DNA from: Pseudomonadota bacterium
Lineage (GTDB): Bacteria > Pseudomonadota > Gammaproteobacteria > Burkholderiales > Rhodocyclaceae
NCBI GenBank assembly: GCA_018262195.1
Contig: JAGTRS010000016.1
Location: 1-64,000 of the forward strand
Length of the DNA: 64,000 nt
Reading direction: 5' to 3'
A program made the position numbers and the translations under genes. This document shows positions 51,643 through 59,522 of this stretch, piece by piece. Positions within the stretch are counted from its first letter, which is position 1, and every line of letters begins with the position of its first letter. Under the pieces are notes generated by a model. That model saw only the letters and a program-made list of their open reading frames with translations, made no database searches and was not told the origin of the DNA.

Positions 51643-52901
51643 GTCAAAAAAGCCCGGCCCTGCGCCTGATCAACGACCTGTTGGCCGATTTCCGTGACCC
51701 GGATTTCATCTGGCAGGTTGTCGCGCTGGTCGCTTGTCTCGGCCTGGCCTTTCTGGTGGCACGTTGGTGGCAGGGGCGGCACGAAGAAGGCGCCGGGCGG
51801 CTTTCCGATGCCGGCTCCCGTTTGGCTTTTCCACTGACCGGCATGGTGTTGGCCGGCCTTGCCATCGCGACGCTGTCAGGCTTTTTCCATGTCAATCTGC
51901 TCAAGCTGGCCATGCCGTTGCTCGGTTCGATGGCCCTGGTGCGCGGTGTCGTTTTCGTGCTGCGTCAGGCCTTTCCCCGGGCGACCTGGCTGACGGCCTG
52001 GGAGCGCATCATTGCCGCCACGGTCTGGGTCTGGCTGGCGCTATACATCACCGACCTGGCACCGTATGTCATCGATGCCATGGAGGAGGTGCAGTTCCAC
52101 GTTGGCAAGCAGCACGTCGATTTGTGGACGGTGCTGCGCGGCTTGGCAACAATTTTCCTGACAGTCGTTTTCGCGCTGTGGATTGCCGGCGTTATCGAAG
52201 CGAAGCTGATGCGTCTTCATACGCTCGATGCAAACCTGCGCATCGTCGGTATTCGCGTCGCCAAGGCGGGTCTGACGGTCATCGCCATCCTGACCAGCCT
52301 GGCGCTGGTCGGCATCGACATGACGGCGCTCTCAGTGTTCACCGGCGCACTTGGTGTCGGGCTCGGCCTGGGGTTGCAGAAGATCGCCAGCAACTATGTC
52401 TCCGGCTTCATCATCCTGCTCGACCGGTCGATTCGCATCGGCAACATCGTGCAGGTTGGCAGCGACAGCGGCGAAGTGACGCAAATCACGACGCGCTATA
52501 CGGTGCTCAAGCATCCGGGGGGCACCGAGTTCATCGTGCCGAACGAAACCTTGATTGGCACCACGGTACAGAACCAGACGTATTCCAATAACCAGTTGCG
52601 GCTGACGACGACGATCGGTGTCGCCTACGATACCGAGCTCGAACTGGCCCAACGCCTGATGACCGAAGCTGCCGCGGCACACCCGCGCGTGCTGGCCGCA
52701 CCGGCTCCGAAAGTTTTCCTGACGCAGTTTGCCGATAGCAGCATCAACCTCGAACTCGGTTTCTGGATCGACGATCCGGAAGAGGGCAAGGGCAATATCG
52801 TGTCCGACGTCAATTTCGCCATCTGGGAGGCGTTCAAGCGACATGGAGTCGCTATTCCCTTCCCGCAGCGGGAAGTGCGAATCCTGAACGAAACGAGGTA
52901 A
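51639..52901 (+). CDS. MscS-family mechanosensitive channel
   Basis: 420 residues with about five N-terminal helices (to residue ~235), a pore-lining segment with AxGxGLGLGLQKIASNYVSG, and a cytoplasmic beta/alpha-beta cage (TVQNQTYSNNQLRLTTTIGVAYDTELE). Start overlaps the upstream methyltransferase stop by ATGA. Predicted to open under membrane tension and release solutes. Confidence 0.92.
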   Translation: MSQKSPALRLINDLLADFRDPDFIWQVVALVACLGLAFLVARWWQGRHEEGAGRLSDAGSRLAFPLTGMVLAGLAIATLSGFFHVNLLKLAMPLLGSMALVRGVVFVLRQAFPRATWLTAWERIIAATVWVWLALYITDLAPYVIDAMEEVQFHVGKQHVDLWTVLRGLATIFLTVVFALWIAGVIEAKLMRLHTLDANLRIVGIRVAKAGLTVIAILTSLALVGIDMTALSVFTGALGVGLGLGLQKIASNYVSGFIILLDRSIRIGNIVQVGSDSGEVTQITTRYTVLKHPGGTEFIVPNETLIGTTVQNQTYSNNQLRLTTTIGVAYDTELELAQRLMTEAAAAHPRVLAAPAPKVFLTQFADSSINLELGFWIDDPEEGKGNIVSDVNFAIWEAFKRHGVAIPFPQREVRILNETR

Positions 52902-53039
52902 TACCCTAGGTGTGATGGACAGTGGGTAGAGGTAAAACTTTGTTAAACTCCACCCCTCTGAAATCTGCAAGTCCTTGTTTTGTTACAGTCTGGATGAGTG
53001 TTTCGTTTCTTCGCCGGGTTGTACAAGTAGAAGAACAAC

Positions 53040-55172
53040 GTGAAAAAAACAGAAACGCACTTTCCGCTGCGCCTGCGATACGCGACTTTGCTTGTTGCTA
53101 CCGCGCTCGCTTTCCCAGCATGTGCCGAGAGTGAATTGTTTTTCAGCGAAATGCCGATCATCGCGTCGGTCAGTCGCTTGCCACAACAGCTATCTGAAAC
53201 GCCTGCATCGGTCACGGTGATTGATCAGGAGATGATCCGGGCCTCAGGCATGCGGACAGTTGAAGACCTGCTGCGACTGGTTCCCGGCTTTCAGGTCACT
53301 TCGCACAACCAGGATCCGGCCATCGTCGCCTATCACGGATTGGGCTACGGCCTGGCCAGTGAGGAATATGGGCCACGGGTCCAGGTGCTGGTTGATGGCC
53401 GCTCCCAATACTCTCCCCTCTTCAAGTCTGGTGTTAACTGGAATCTATTGCCGGTGGCGCTCGAAAACATCGAGCGTATCGAGGTCATTCGCGGTTCGAA
53501 CACAGTTTCCTACGGATCCAACGCCTTCATGGGGGTGGTCAACATCATTACGATGGATCCTACCCTGACCAAGGGCTGGATGGTTTCGGCCAACCACGGT
53601 AACAACGGAATTCGAGATGAAGTGTTGCGCTGGGGGGGCAGCGTCGGTGATGCCAATATCCGTTTCACCGCGCGCTCATTTCAGGATGACGGTTTCCAGT
53701 ATGGCTCCTACAGTGGCCGCTGGAGCTATTCGCCGGACAATCGCCAATCCCAATTGTTTGATTTGCGGGCAGATATTCCGCTGAATAATCGTGACGAACT
53801 GCAATTGACAGGGACCTTTGCGCGCGACATGTCGCAATATGGCCGTCCCGGTAGTCCGGTCAATGACCCCCTGCGTAATCTCGAACAGTCTTCAGCTGCC
53901 TTTGGCATCCTGTGGCGCCGAACCCTCTCTGCGACGGAAGAAACCAAGCTACGCTATGGCTATACCGATGATCGGGCGCAAGGTCCATATCGCCCGAGGG
54001 TGAATTTCACTACCAATCTAGTGGCACCTGCATCGATCACCTTCTTCCCGGGGGTAGATCCCGGTGGGCGATCGCAGCAGCATGAACTTGAGTTCGAACA
54101 TCTACTTTCCCTCCGCAAGGATATTAGGGTCATATGGGGGCTAGGACTTAAATCGACCTCCGTGCAGTCGTACGAACAGTTTACATCGACAGAATGGAAG
54201 AGTCGCTTTGCCTATCGCGCATTCGGAAACCTTGAATACCGCCTGATGAATCCCCTGCTGTTCAATCTTGGTGCAAGTTACGAACACGACAATATCAGCG
54301 GCGACATGTTTGATCCGAGGGCGAGTGTAAGCTTTCACGTGATGCCGGGGCATACCATCCGCCTGGTGGCCTCACGTGCTCATCGCAACCCCAGCCTTTA
54401 TGAGGTGGCGGGGCACTCGGAGCGACGCGATATCGGCGGGAGCGGCCTAGCCGACATTCTCTATTATGCTCAGGGCGTCAAACCTGAGCAGATCGATACC
54501 CTCGAACTGGGTTATCTGGCTGAGTTGAAAGAATATCGGGCCAGTGCCGACATACGGGTATTCAGCGAGAAAATCCCCAACTACATCCAGATATTGCCGC
54601 TGGCGCTGCCAGCAGGCACGTCAGATGACAAGGAAACGCAGAGTCTGCGGATGAATGCGGTGAATTATGCCGTGTATCCCAATGGACGCGCCGATAGTGC
54701 CGTCAATCTGGAAAATGTTCGCATCCAGGGGTACGAATACCAATTGAACTGGCGCCCCTTCGAAACGACCCGGCTCATGTATGGCAATTCACTGATTTGT
54801 GTAACGGCTGACTTCACCGACATTTCACGGATTGCCGACGACTTCAACAACGGCCCCAAGATCATTCGCCAGACCCGCGATTCGGCACCGACCCATTCGC
54901 AGACGGCAATGCTGATTCAGAAGCTTCCCTACGACGTTACCGCGTCTATCATGTATTTCAGGGCTTCGCCGATGCGTTGGCGCCGGAACGACGATTATCC
55001 GATTGATGCCAGCGAGCGAATTGACTGGCGCCTGGCCAAAGGCTTCCGTTTTGGCCCGATGGGCGGAGAGCTTGCCTACATTTCGCAGATGGTCAACGAG
55101 CAGCAGCAGGGGCGGACGATCAATCGCTTGGCTGATCGCGTTCACTGGTTGTCGCTGAGAATCAATTTCTGA
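53040..55172 (+). CDS. TonB-dependent outer-membrane receptor
   Basis: 710 residues from GTG at 53040, with a signal peptide of about 29 residues ending near ACA. The plug domain (about 40-165: SVTVIDQEMIRASGMRTVEDLLRLVPGF, IERIEVIRGSNTVSYG) precedes a 22-strand barrel that ends in NF. No clear ribosome site is visible. Convergent with the CcdA gene. The ligand is not evident; siderophore, cobalamin or another metal complex is possible. Confidence 0.9.
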   Translation: MKKTETHFPLRLRYATLLVATALAFPACAESELFFSEMPIIASVSRLPQQLSETPASVTVIDQEMIRASGMRTVEDLLRLVPGFQVTSHNQDPAIVAYHGLGYGLASEEYGPRVQVLVDGRSQYSPLFKSGVNWNLLPVALENIERIEVIRGSNTVSYGSNAFMGVVNIITMDPTLTKGWMVSANHGNNGIRDEVLRWGGSVGDANIRFTARSFQDDGFQYGSYSGRWSYSPDNRQSQLFDLRADIPLNNRDELQLTGTFARDMSQYGRPGSPVNDPLRNLEQSSAAFGILWRRTLSATEETKLRYGYTDDRAQGPYRPRVNFTTNLVAPASITFFPGVDPGGRSQQHELEFEHLLSLRKDIRVIWGLGLKSTSVQSYEQFTSTEWKSRFAYRAFGNLEYRLMNPLLFNLGASYEHDNISGDMFDPRASVSFHVMPGHTIRLVASRAHRNPSLYEVAGHSERRDIGGSGLADILYYAQGVKPEQIDTLELGYLAELKEYRASADIRVFSEKIPNYIQILPLALPAGTSDDKETQSLRMNAVNYAVYPNGRADSAVNLENVRIQGYEYQLNWRPFETTRLMYGNSLICVTADFTDISRIADDFNNGPKIIRQTRDSAPTHSQTAMLIQKLPYDVTASIMYFRASPMRWRRNDDYPIDASERIDWRLAKGFRFGPMGGELAYISQMVNEQQQGRTINRLADRVHWLSLRINF

Positions 55173-55183
55173 TTGTAGAGACT

Positions 55184-55912
55184 TTAGAATAGCGTCGTTG
55201 CCTGAACCCAGGCATCCGGCAGCACTGAAACCACCTGCGCTTCCAGCCACTTGTCGGCTCCGGAGAGAATGGCCAGTCCAGTCAGCAGGATCAGGACGCC
55301 AAAGGCTTTTTTGATCCCTTCGATGCGGGCCAGCACCCAGCCTCTCGCCACGCTGAAGCCCCGGCGCGAGGCATAGGCGACGGCGACCAGCGGAATCGCT
55401 GCACCAATACCGAACAGGCCGAGAATGGTGCCGCCACGGATAGCACCACCTTCGCTGGCGACCAGGGTCAGGGCCGAGGCGAGCAGGGGGCCGGAGCAGG
55501 GACTCCAGACCAGGCCGAGCACGCTACCGAGCAGCAGGGCGCCAGTCAGCGAGTCGCTGTCGAGCTTGGCTGAGGCGGTGTTGGCACTGGAGGCGATGGG
55601 CAGCATCCATTCCGTGAAGCGTTGATTGAGTACCGGCACCAGCATTACAAGGCCGAAGGCGATCAGCAGCCAGGCACCGAACAGTCGCACACTGTCCGAA
55701 TCGATGCCGAGGGCAGGGCCAAGGGCACCGAGCACAATGCCGATCAGTGCAAAGGAAATGGCCATGCCGAGGCCCATGGCCAATGGCGCCAGCCGGTTTG
55801 CCTGTACGGCGCCGCCGATGACCAGCGGCAAAATGGGGAAAACGCAGGGCGACAGCGTGGTCAGGCTGCCGGCAACCAAGCTCAGCCCGAGGTGGGCAAG
55901 GGGAATATCCAT
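55184..55912 (-). CDS. CcdA/DsbD-like transmembrane reductant carrier
   Basis: 242 residues, six helices. Two conserved cysteines sit in SPCVFPILP (near residue 22) and SPCSGPLL (near 140), as in CcdA and the central domain of DsbD, which pass electrons from cytoplasmic thioredoxin to the periplasm. Begins 12 nt after the periplasmic thioredoxin gene, so the two form a redox pair. Its place in the HvfABC cluster suggests it keeps the precursor's cysteines reduced; that is inference. Confidence 0.9.
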   Translation of the reverse strand: MDIPLAHLGLSLVAGSLTTLSPCVFPILPLVIGGAVQANRLAPLAMGLGMAISFALIGIVLGALGPALGIDSDSVRLFGAWLLIAFGLVMLVPVLNQRFTEWMLPIASSANTASAKLDSDSLTGALLLGSVLGLVWSPCSGPLLASALTLVASEGGAIRGGTILGLFGIGAAIPLVAVAYASRRGFSVARGWVLARIEGIKKAFGVLILLTGLAILSGADKWLEAQVVSVLPDAWVQATTLF

Positions 55913-55924
55913 GATGCCGGCCGC

Positions 55925-56305
55925 TTACTTGGCACTGGCGAGCACGGCACGCAGCGCAGCCTGATCGGTTTCGCCCGCCAGTCGACCGGTTTCCTTGCCG
56001 CCCTTGTAGGCAATCACCGTCGATTGCGTGCGCACGCCAAGCTGGCGTTTCAGTTCGCGTTCCTTGTCGTAATTGACGATGAGCAGCGTGCCGGGCACCG
56101 ATGCGTCACCCTTCCAACTGTTGAAAACTTTTTCCTGGGCGCGGCAGGTCGGACACCAGTCGGCGTGGAAGTGCAGGGCGACCGCTTCGCCGGCCTTCTG
56201 CTTGGCTGCCAGCGTTTCTGCGGCATAGGGCTGGATATCAAGGGCCAAGGCGAGGTTGGTCGCCGCAGCGAGGGCGAGGCCGGCGAGGAGTTTGATGGTT
56301 TTCAT
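55925..56305 (-). CDS. Periplasmic thioredoxin-fold protein
   Basis: 126 residues from the ATG at 56305, with a GGAGAA ribosome site; an upstream ATG at 56335 lacks one. Signal peptide to about residue 22 (ALAL). The active site is WCPTC (Cys51, Cys54). It matches the thiol-disulfide partners that receive electrons from CcdA. A promoter-like motif lies 30-57 nt upstream. Confidence 0.92.
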   Translation of the reverse strand: MKTIKLLAGLALAAATNLALALDIQPYAAETLAAKQKAGEAVALHFHADWCPTCRAQEKVFNSWKGDASVPGTLLIVNYDKERELKRQLGVRTQSTVIAYKGGKETGRLAGETDQAALRAVLASAK

Positions 56306-56334
56306 GATTATTCTCCGTTGGGGTTGGGTAGTCA

Positions 56335-56362
56335 TTAGTCGCCGGCGCAGCGAAAAACTTAC
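56335..56362 (-). promoter_or_regulatory. Putative ECF sigma promoter of the thioredoxin-ccdA unit
   Basis: On the minus strand: GTAAGT at 56357-56362, 15 nt, then CGACTAA at 56335-56341; TTTT follows the -35-like element directly. The same elements with the same spacing occur at 58618-58645, upstream of the anti-sigma gene. It lies 30-57 nt before the thioredoxin start. Confidence 0.65.
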
Positions 56363-56380
56363 GGACCAACGGGGAATAAT

Positions 56381-57121
56381 TCAGTTCAGGCTGCCAAGAA
56401 TGATGCCTTGACGGCGTAAGTCGTCGAGCAAGGCGGCACCGTGGACCAGCAGTTGCTCCGGAGTGGGATGCTGCAGTTCGGCGGCAATCTGGCGGATCGC
56501 GACTTCGCCGCTGGTCGGGGCGGCAGCGAGCAGGTTGAGCAGGCGGCCAGTGACGGCGTTGATGGCGCTGAACTGCACGACATCTTCGGCATCGCGATAG
56601 ACGACGAGAGCGGTTGGCTGTGGTTTGCGCGGTCGGTACTCGGGGCCGATGCGATGCACCGGCCACGCATAGGCAAGGTTGAGCTGCGCCGGGTTGACGG
56701 CGACCGGATTGACCAGCAGATCGCCTGCCGGATCGTGCGCGGGCACGGTTGTTTCCATGACATCGACAGCCAGCTCGGCCCATTCGTAATGGGCCAGTTC
56801 GGCCAGCCAGGCCGGCAACGGCTGGCGAATGTTGCCTTCGGCTAGGTAGCGGACAAACTCGCGCGGAATTTCGCGGAACCATGGGGTATGCAGTGGCCAG
56901 TCGCGATAGAAGGACCGGCTCAGCCGGCGCCAGCGGGCCTCGCCGAGCGTCTTCCGGCAGACCGGAAAGCAGCTATCGACAAAGCCACAGATGTTGTTGA
57001 ACAGCAGCTCGTTGTAAACCGCCATGCGCCGGACCGGAACACCTGCTGGGCGCGGGGTGCGCTGCGGGTCGCGCAGGTGGCGGGCGAAAGCGTGCTGGAA
57101 TTGCTGGAAGTCGGCACTCAT
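56381..57121 (-). CDS. DUF2063 family protein (HvfC/BufC-like)
   Basis: 246 residues with the DUF2063 N-terminal pattern (RMAVYNELLFNNICGFVDSCFPVC) and a PAWLAELAHYEWAE core. It overlaps the DUF692 stop by one base (TGATG). In HvfABC and bufferin (BufABC) systems this protein recruits the precursor to the DUF692 oxidase during copper-related cysteine modification. The core family match is strong. Confidence 0.92.
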   Translation of the reverse strand: MSADFQQFQHAFARHLRDPQRTPRPAGVPVRRMAVYNELLFNNICGFVDSCFPVCRKTLGEARWRRLSRSFYRDWPLHTPWFREIPREFVRYLAEGNIRQPLPAWLAELAHYEWAELAVDVMETTVPAHDPAGDLLVNPVAVNPAQLNLAYAWPVHRIGPEYRPRKPQPTALVVYRDAEDVVQFSAINAVTGRLLNLLAAAPTSGEVAIRQIAAELQHPTPEQLLVHGAALLDDLRRQGIILGSLN

Positions 57122-57963
57122 CAGGCGGCCTTCCGGGGCGCTGCGGCCGCCTGCAAACGGGCGATCTGCTCGACTTCGGCGGCTAGGGCCGGCAAATCGG
57201 GAATGTTGAAGTCGCGTTCCAGGCAGGTCGGCACAGTGCCCCCGATGCGGGCATAGGCTGCTTCGAGCAGCGACCAGACCGGGTCAATGACTTCGGCACC
57301 ATGGGTGTCGATCAACAGCCCGTCCGGCTCGACATAATGCCCAGCGACATGGACGTAGCAGGTGCGTTCGAGCGGCAGGGCCGCCATGAAGGCAAGCGGG
57401 TCGAAGCCGAAATTGCGGCTGTTGACGTAGATATTGTTGACGTCGAGGTGTAGCAGGCAATCAGCCTGACTGACGATGGCGCTGATGAATTCTGTCTCGC
57501 TCATCTCGGCACCCGGTGGGGCAACATAGTAGGAGGCGTTCTCGATGCCGATGCGTTGGCCGAGAATGTCCTGTGCCCGCTGGATGCGTTCGACCGTCCA
57601 TTTGACGGCTGACTCGGTCATCGGGATCGGCAGCAGGTCGTAGAGATGGCTGTCATCAGCGCACCATGACAGGTGCTCGGTGTATAGCGTCATGCCGTGT
57701 TCGCTCATGAAGGCCTTGATGCGCCGGAGCAGGATTTCATCCAGAGGCCCCGGTCCGCCGAGCGATAGCGACAGGCCGTGGCAGACGAAGGGGTAACGTT
57801 CGGTGAACTGCCGCAAATCCTTGGCGGAGCGCCCGCCCATGCCGGCCCAGTTTTCCGGGGCGATCTCGAAGAAGCGGATGGCGTCCGGCACGCCGGCTTT
57901 CAGCGCTTCGATCAGTTCGCGGCGCAAGCCGAGGCCGGCACCGTGGGCGTGGCGTGGCAACAT
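57121..57963 (-). CDS. DUF692 family multinuclear-iron oxidase (HvfB/BufB/MbnB-like)
   Basis: 280 residues, TIM-barrel-like. Conserved metal-binding segments for the MbnB/HvfB family are visible: FFEIAPENW, CHGLSLSL, YTEHLSWC, IGIENASYYV, HLDVNNIYVN, HVAGHYVE and DTHG. Characterised relatives modify Cys residues of a secreted precursor to oxazolone/thioamide or thiooxazole groups. Here it follows the precursor gene after a hairpin. Assignment to this chemistry is from homology; the exact product here is unknown. Confidence 0.93.
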   Translation of the reverse strand: MLPRHAHGAGLGLRRELIEALKAGVPDAIRFFEIAPENWAGMGGRSAKDLRQFTERYPFVCHGLSLSLGGPGPLDEILLRRIKAFMSEHGMTLYTEHLSWCADDSHLYDLLPIPMTESAVKWTVERIQRAQDILGQRIGIENASYYVAPPGAEMSETEFISAIVSQADCLLHLDVNNIYVNSRNFGFDPLAFMAALPLERTCYVHVAGHYVEPDGLLIDTHGAEVIDPVWSLLEAAYARIGGTVPTCLERDFNIPDLPALAAEVEQIARLQAAAAPRKAA

Positions 57964-57985
57964 TCGAGTAATTCCCGTTGAGGAG

Positions 57986-58014
57986 AAAAGCGGGCAGGGC
58001 GAACCCTGCGCCGC
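57986..58014 (-). terminator. Terminator-like hairpin between precursor and DUF692 gene
   Basis: On the minus strand: GCGG, a bulged C, GCAGGG, a TTCG tetraloop, CCCTGC, CCGC, then TTTTCTCC. It begins 18 nt after the precursor stop. A stable UUCG-capped stem with a short U-tract suggests partial termination, giving more precursor than enzyme transcripts. Confidence 0.65.
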
Positions 58015-58031
58015 AGCCGATCAGTTCAGCC

Positions 58032-58364
58032 TTATTTCTTGGCGCCGCAGGAGGCGTCCTTTTTCTTGTCGGCGCCGCATTTGGCTTCGCTCGATTTCTT
58101 GGCCGCACCGCAGGAAGCATCCTTCTTCTTGTCGGCGCCACATTTCGCCTCGGCCGCTTTCTTTTCGGCACCACACTTGGCTTCCATCTTCTTGTCGCCG
58201 CCGCAACTGGCTTCCTTCATCTTGGTATCGGCCTGGGCCAACTGATAGCCGGCTTCCAGCCTGGTGGCGCCAAACGGGTTGTCAGCCGCGTGGGCAACCG
58301 GGCTGAATGCAAGGGAGGCGACGGCAGAACCGACGGCCAGGGAAACGATATTTTGCTTTTTCAT
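58032..58364 (-). CDS. HvfA/bufferin-like secreted Cys-Gly-repeat precursor peptide
   Basis: 110 residues. Sec signal peptide to about Ala26 (VAHA). The rest carries six Cys, each followed by Gly, at 54, 64, 75, 85, 96 and 106, in [ED]A[KS]CG contexts separated by 10 or 11 residues rich in Lys/Ala. A 63-nt tandem repeat (58045-58170 approx.) encodes two Cys-Gly units. This is the expected form of the HvfA/BufA precursor, whose cysteines are oxidatively modified and bind copper. A CGGAGAA ribosome site precedes the ATG. Confidence 0.88.
   Translation of the reverse strand: MKKQNIVSLAVGSAVASLAFSPVAHAADNPFGATRLEAGYQLAQADTKMKEASCGGDKKMEAKCGAEKKAAEAKCGADKKKDASCGAAKKSSEAKCGADKKKDASCGAKK
58042..58170 (-). 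repeat. 63-nt tandem repeat in the precursor gene
   Basis: The segment beginning CCGCAG at 58045 recurs at 58108, so the period is 63 nt (21 codons), two near-identical copies. Each copy encodes one DASCGA and one EAKCGAD unit. It explains the alternating 11- and 10-residue cysteine spacing. Confidence 0.85.
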
Positions 58365-58395
58365 GATTTTCTCCGTTGTGATTGAGGTGCTTGGA

Positions 58396-58575
58396 TCAGT
58401 GTTTCTGACTCATCCAGGCGCCCATTGCCTGACGCATGAACGCAAACTGTTTCTCAGCCCGTCGGCAGCCGATACACATTGCCAGATGCAAACGGTACTG
58501 GAGACGCTCGCCAAAGCTGAGCTTGCGTTCCAGTTGTAGCGAGGCGAGGCGGGTGGCTTCCTTGCAGCTGATCAT
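58396..58575 (-). CDS. Short zinc-finger (zf-HC2-like) anti-sigma factor
   Basis: 59 residues, translated by hand from the ATG at 58575. Cys4, His30, Cys34 and Cys37 (HLAMCIGC) give the HxxxCxxC pattern of zf-HC2 anti-sigma factors, preceded by SCKEATRLASL. An AGGA ribosome site lies upstream. The stop is 31 nt before the precursor start, so it is first in the precursor operon. No membrane helix follows the finger, so it would act as a soluble, redox- or metal-sensitive antagonist of the divergent ECF sigma factor. Confidence 0.85.
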   Translation of the reverse strand: MISCKEATRLASLQLERKLSFGERLQYRLHLAMCIGCRRAEKQFAFMRQAMGAWMSQKH

Positions 58576-58617
58576 TTCAGTTCCTGTTTTACGTCGAGGC
58601 TTTGGGTACCTGCTCGA

Positions 58618-58646
58618 TTAGTCGGTGACGGCATCAAAACCTTACA
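58618..58646 (-). promoter_or_regulatory. Putative ECF sigma promoter of the anti-sigma/precursor unit
   Basis: On the minus strand: TGTAAGG at 58640-58646, 15-nt spacer after GTAAGG beginning TTTT, then CGACTAA at 58618-58624; 43-49 nt upstream of the anti-sigma ATG. Identical form to 56335-56362. Confidence 0.65.
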
Positions 58647-58693
58647 AAATATTTTCCAGTATGATCTCCGGCAAGCAACTTCAATGAGCCGAC

Positions 58694-59263
58694 ATGCCCT
58701 TGGACCCCCTGCACGACCCCGAGTTTCTCACAGGCCTGCGTCGTGACATGCTGCGCTTTGCCGAGATGCAACTACGCAATCGCGCTCAAGCCGAAGATGC
58801 GGTTCAGGAGGCGCTGACGGGCGCCTTGCTGGGTCGGGAGAAATTTGCCTCGCGGGCTTCCTTGCGCACCTGGGTGCTATCCATCCTGAAGAACAAGATC
58901 GTCGATGTGTTGCGGGCCAAGGTTCGCGAGAATGTCGTCGCGGACGTCGAAAACGATGACGATCTGAACGCCTATTTCGATGATCGCCAGCACTGGGCCG
59001 AAGATGCCCGGCCGTCGGAATGGCAGACGCCACAGCAGGCGATGGAGAACAAACGTTTCTGGGAAGTCTTCGAGGCTTGCCTTTACCGCCTGCCGGAAGC
59101 CAGCGCTCGCATCTTCACCATGCGCGAGGTGCTTGGTTTCGATACTGACGAGATCTGCCAGACCCTGGCGATTACCAGCAACAATTGCTGGGTCCAGCTA
59201 CACCGCGCCCGCTTGGCGCTGCGTGCCTGCCTCGGCGCCAACTGGTTTGGCGAAGCGGCCTGA
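58694..59263 (+). CDS. ECF (RpoE-type) RNA polymerase sigma factor
   Basis: 189 residues. Sigma region 2 (about 12-80: QLRNRAQAEDAVQEAL, SLRTWVLSILKNKIVD) and region 4 (about 125-180: LPEASARIFTMREVLGFDTDEICQTL, SNNCWVQLHRARLAL) are complete, with an acidic linker between. No region 1 or 3. Faces the anti-sigma/precursor operon across a 118-nt gap. It probably reads the GTAAG-N15-CGACTAA-like sites. Similar sigma factors control bufferin and gig loci in other bacteria. Confidence 0.93.
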   Translation: MPLDPLHDPEFLTGLRRDMLRFAEMQLRNRAQAEDAVQEALTGALLGREKFASRASLRTWVLSILKNKIVDVLRAKVRENVVADVENDDDLNAYFDDRQHWAEDARPSEWQTPQQAMENKRFWEVFEACLYRLPEASARIFTMREVLGFDTDEICQTLAITSNNCWVQLHRARLALRACLGANWFGEAA

Positions 59264-59264
59264 C

Positions 59265-59293
59265 AAAAAAAGACCCCGCCACGAAGGCGGGGT
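59265..59293 (-). terminator. Terminator after the two tiny genes
   Basis: On the minus strand: ACCCCGCC-TTCGT-GGCGGGGT followed by a TCTTTTTTT tract. It lies about 50 nt downstream of the 59-residue small protein stop (59343) and points the same way, which supports that unit being transcribed. Confidence 0.88.
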
Positions 59294-59342
59294 AACAGGG
59301 AGGTCTCGAATCGGGGGGTATTCGAGAGGAGGGTAAAACGGT

Positions 59343-59522
59343 TCAGCGCTTGCTGCGACCCTTCAGCAGGTAGCGGGCGATGGCGATGATGCCGCCGGCA
59401 GCAAGGGCAGCGATGGCTGCCTTGAGTGGCTCAGCCTGGCCTTCAGCCAGCCAGTCGAAGCCTGTGATTCCGACGAATACACCGAGCGATTCGCTGATCG
59501 GCAGGTTGTCGGCAAAGGCCAT
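59343..59522 (-). CDS. 59-residue single-span membrane protein
   Basis: Translated by hand from the ATG at 59522, with an AAGGA ribosome site about 8 nt upstream. The C-terminal half has one helix (AAIAALAAGGIIAIARYLL) and ends with basic KGRSKR. Its start overlaps the stop of an upstream tiny frame (TGATG). No family recognised. A strong terminator lies downstream. Confidence 0.6.
   Translation of the reverse strand: MAFADNLPISESLGVFVGITGFDWLAEGQAEPLKAAIAALAAGGIIAIARYLLKGRSKR

Noticed and set aside
52921..52975. Possible stem (AGAGG/CCTCT) or riboswitch before the TonB receptor
   Set aside because: Only a 5-bp stem with a long loop; no cobalamin-riboswitch core was found.
53040..55172. TonB receptor as part of the copper/RiPP cluster
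   Set aside because: It is on the other strand and no shared promoter motif was found; proximity alone is weak.
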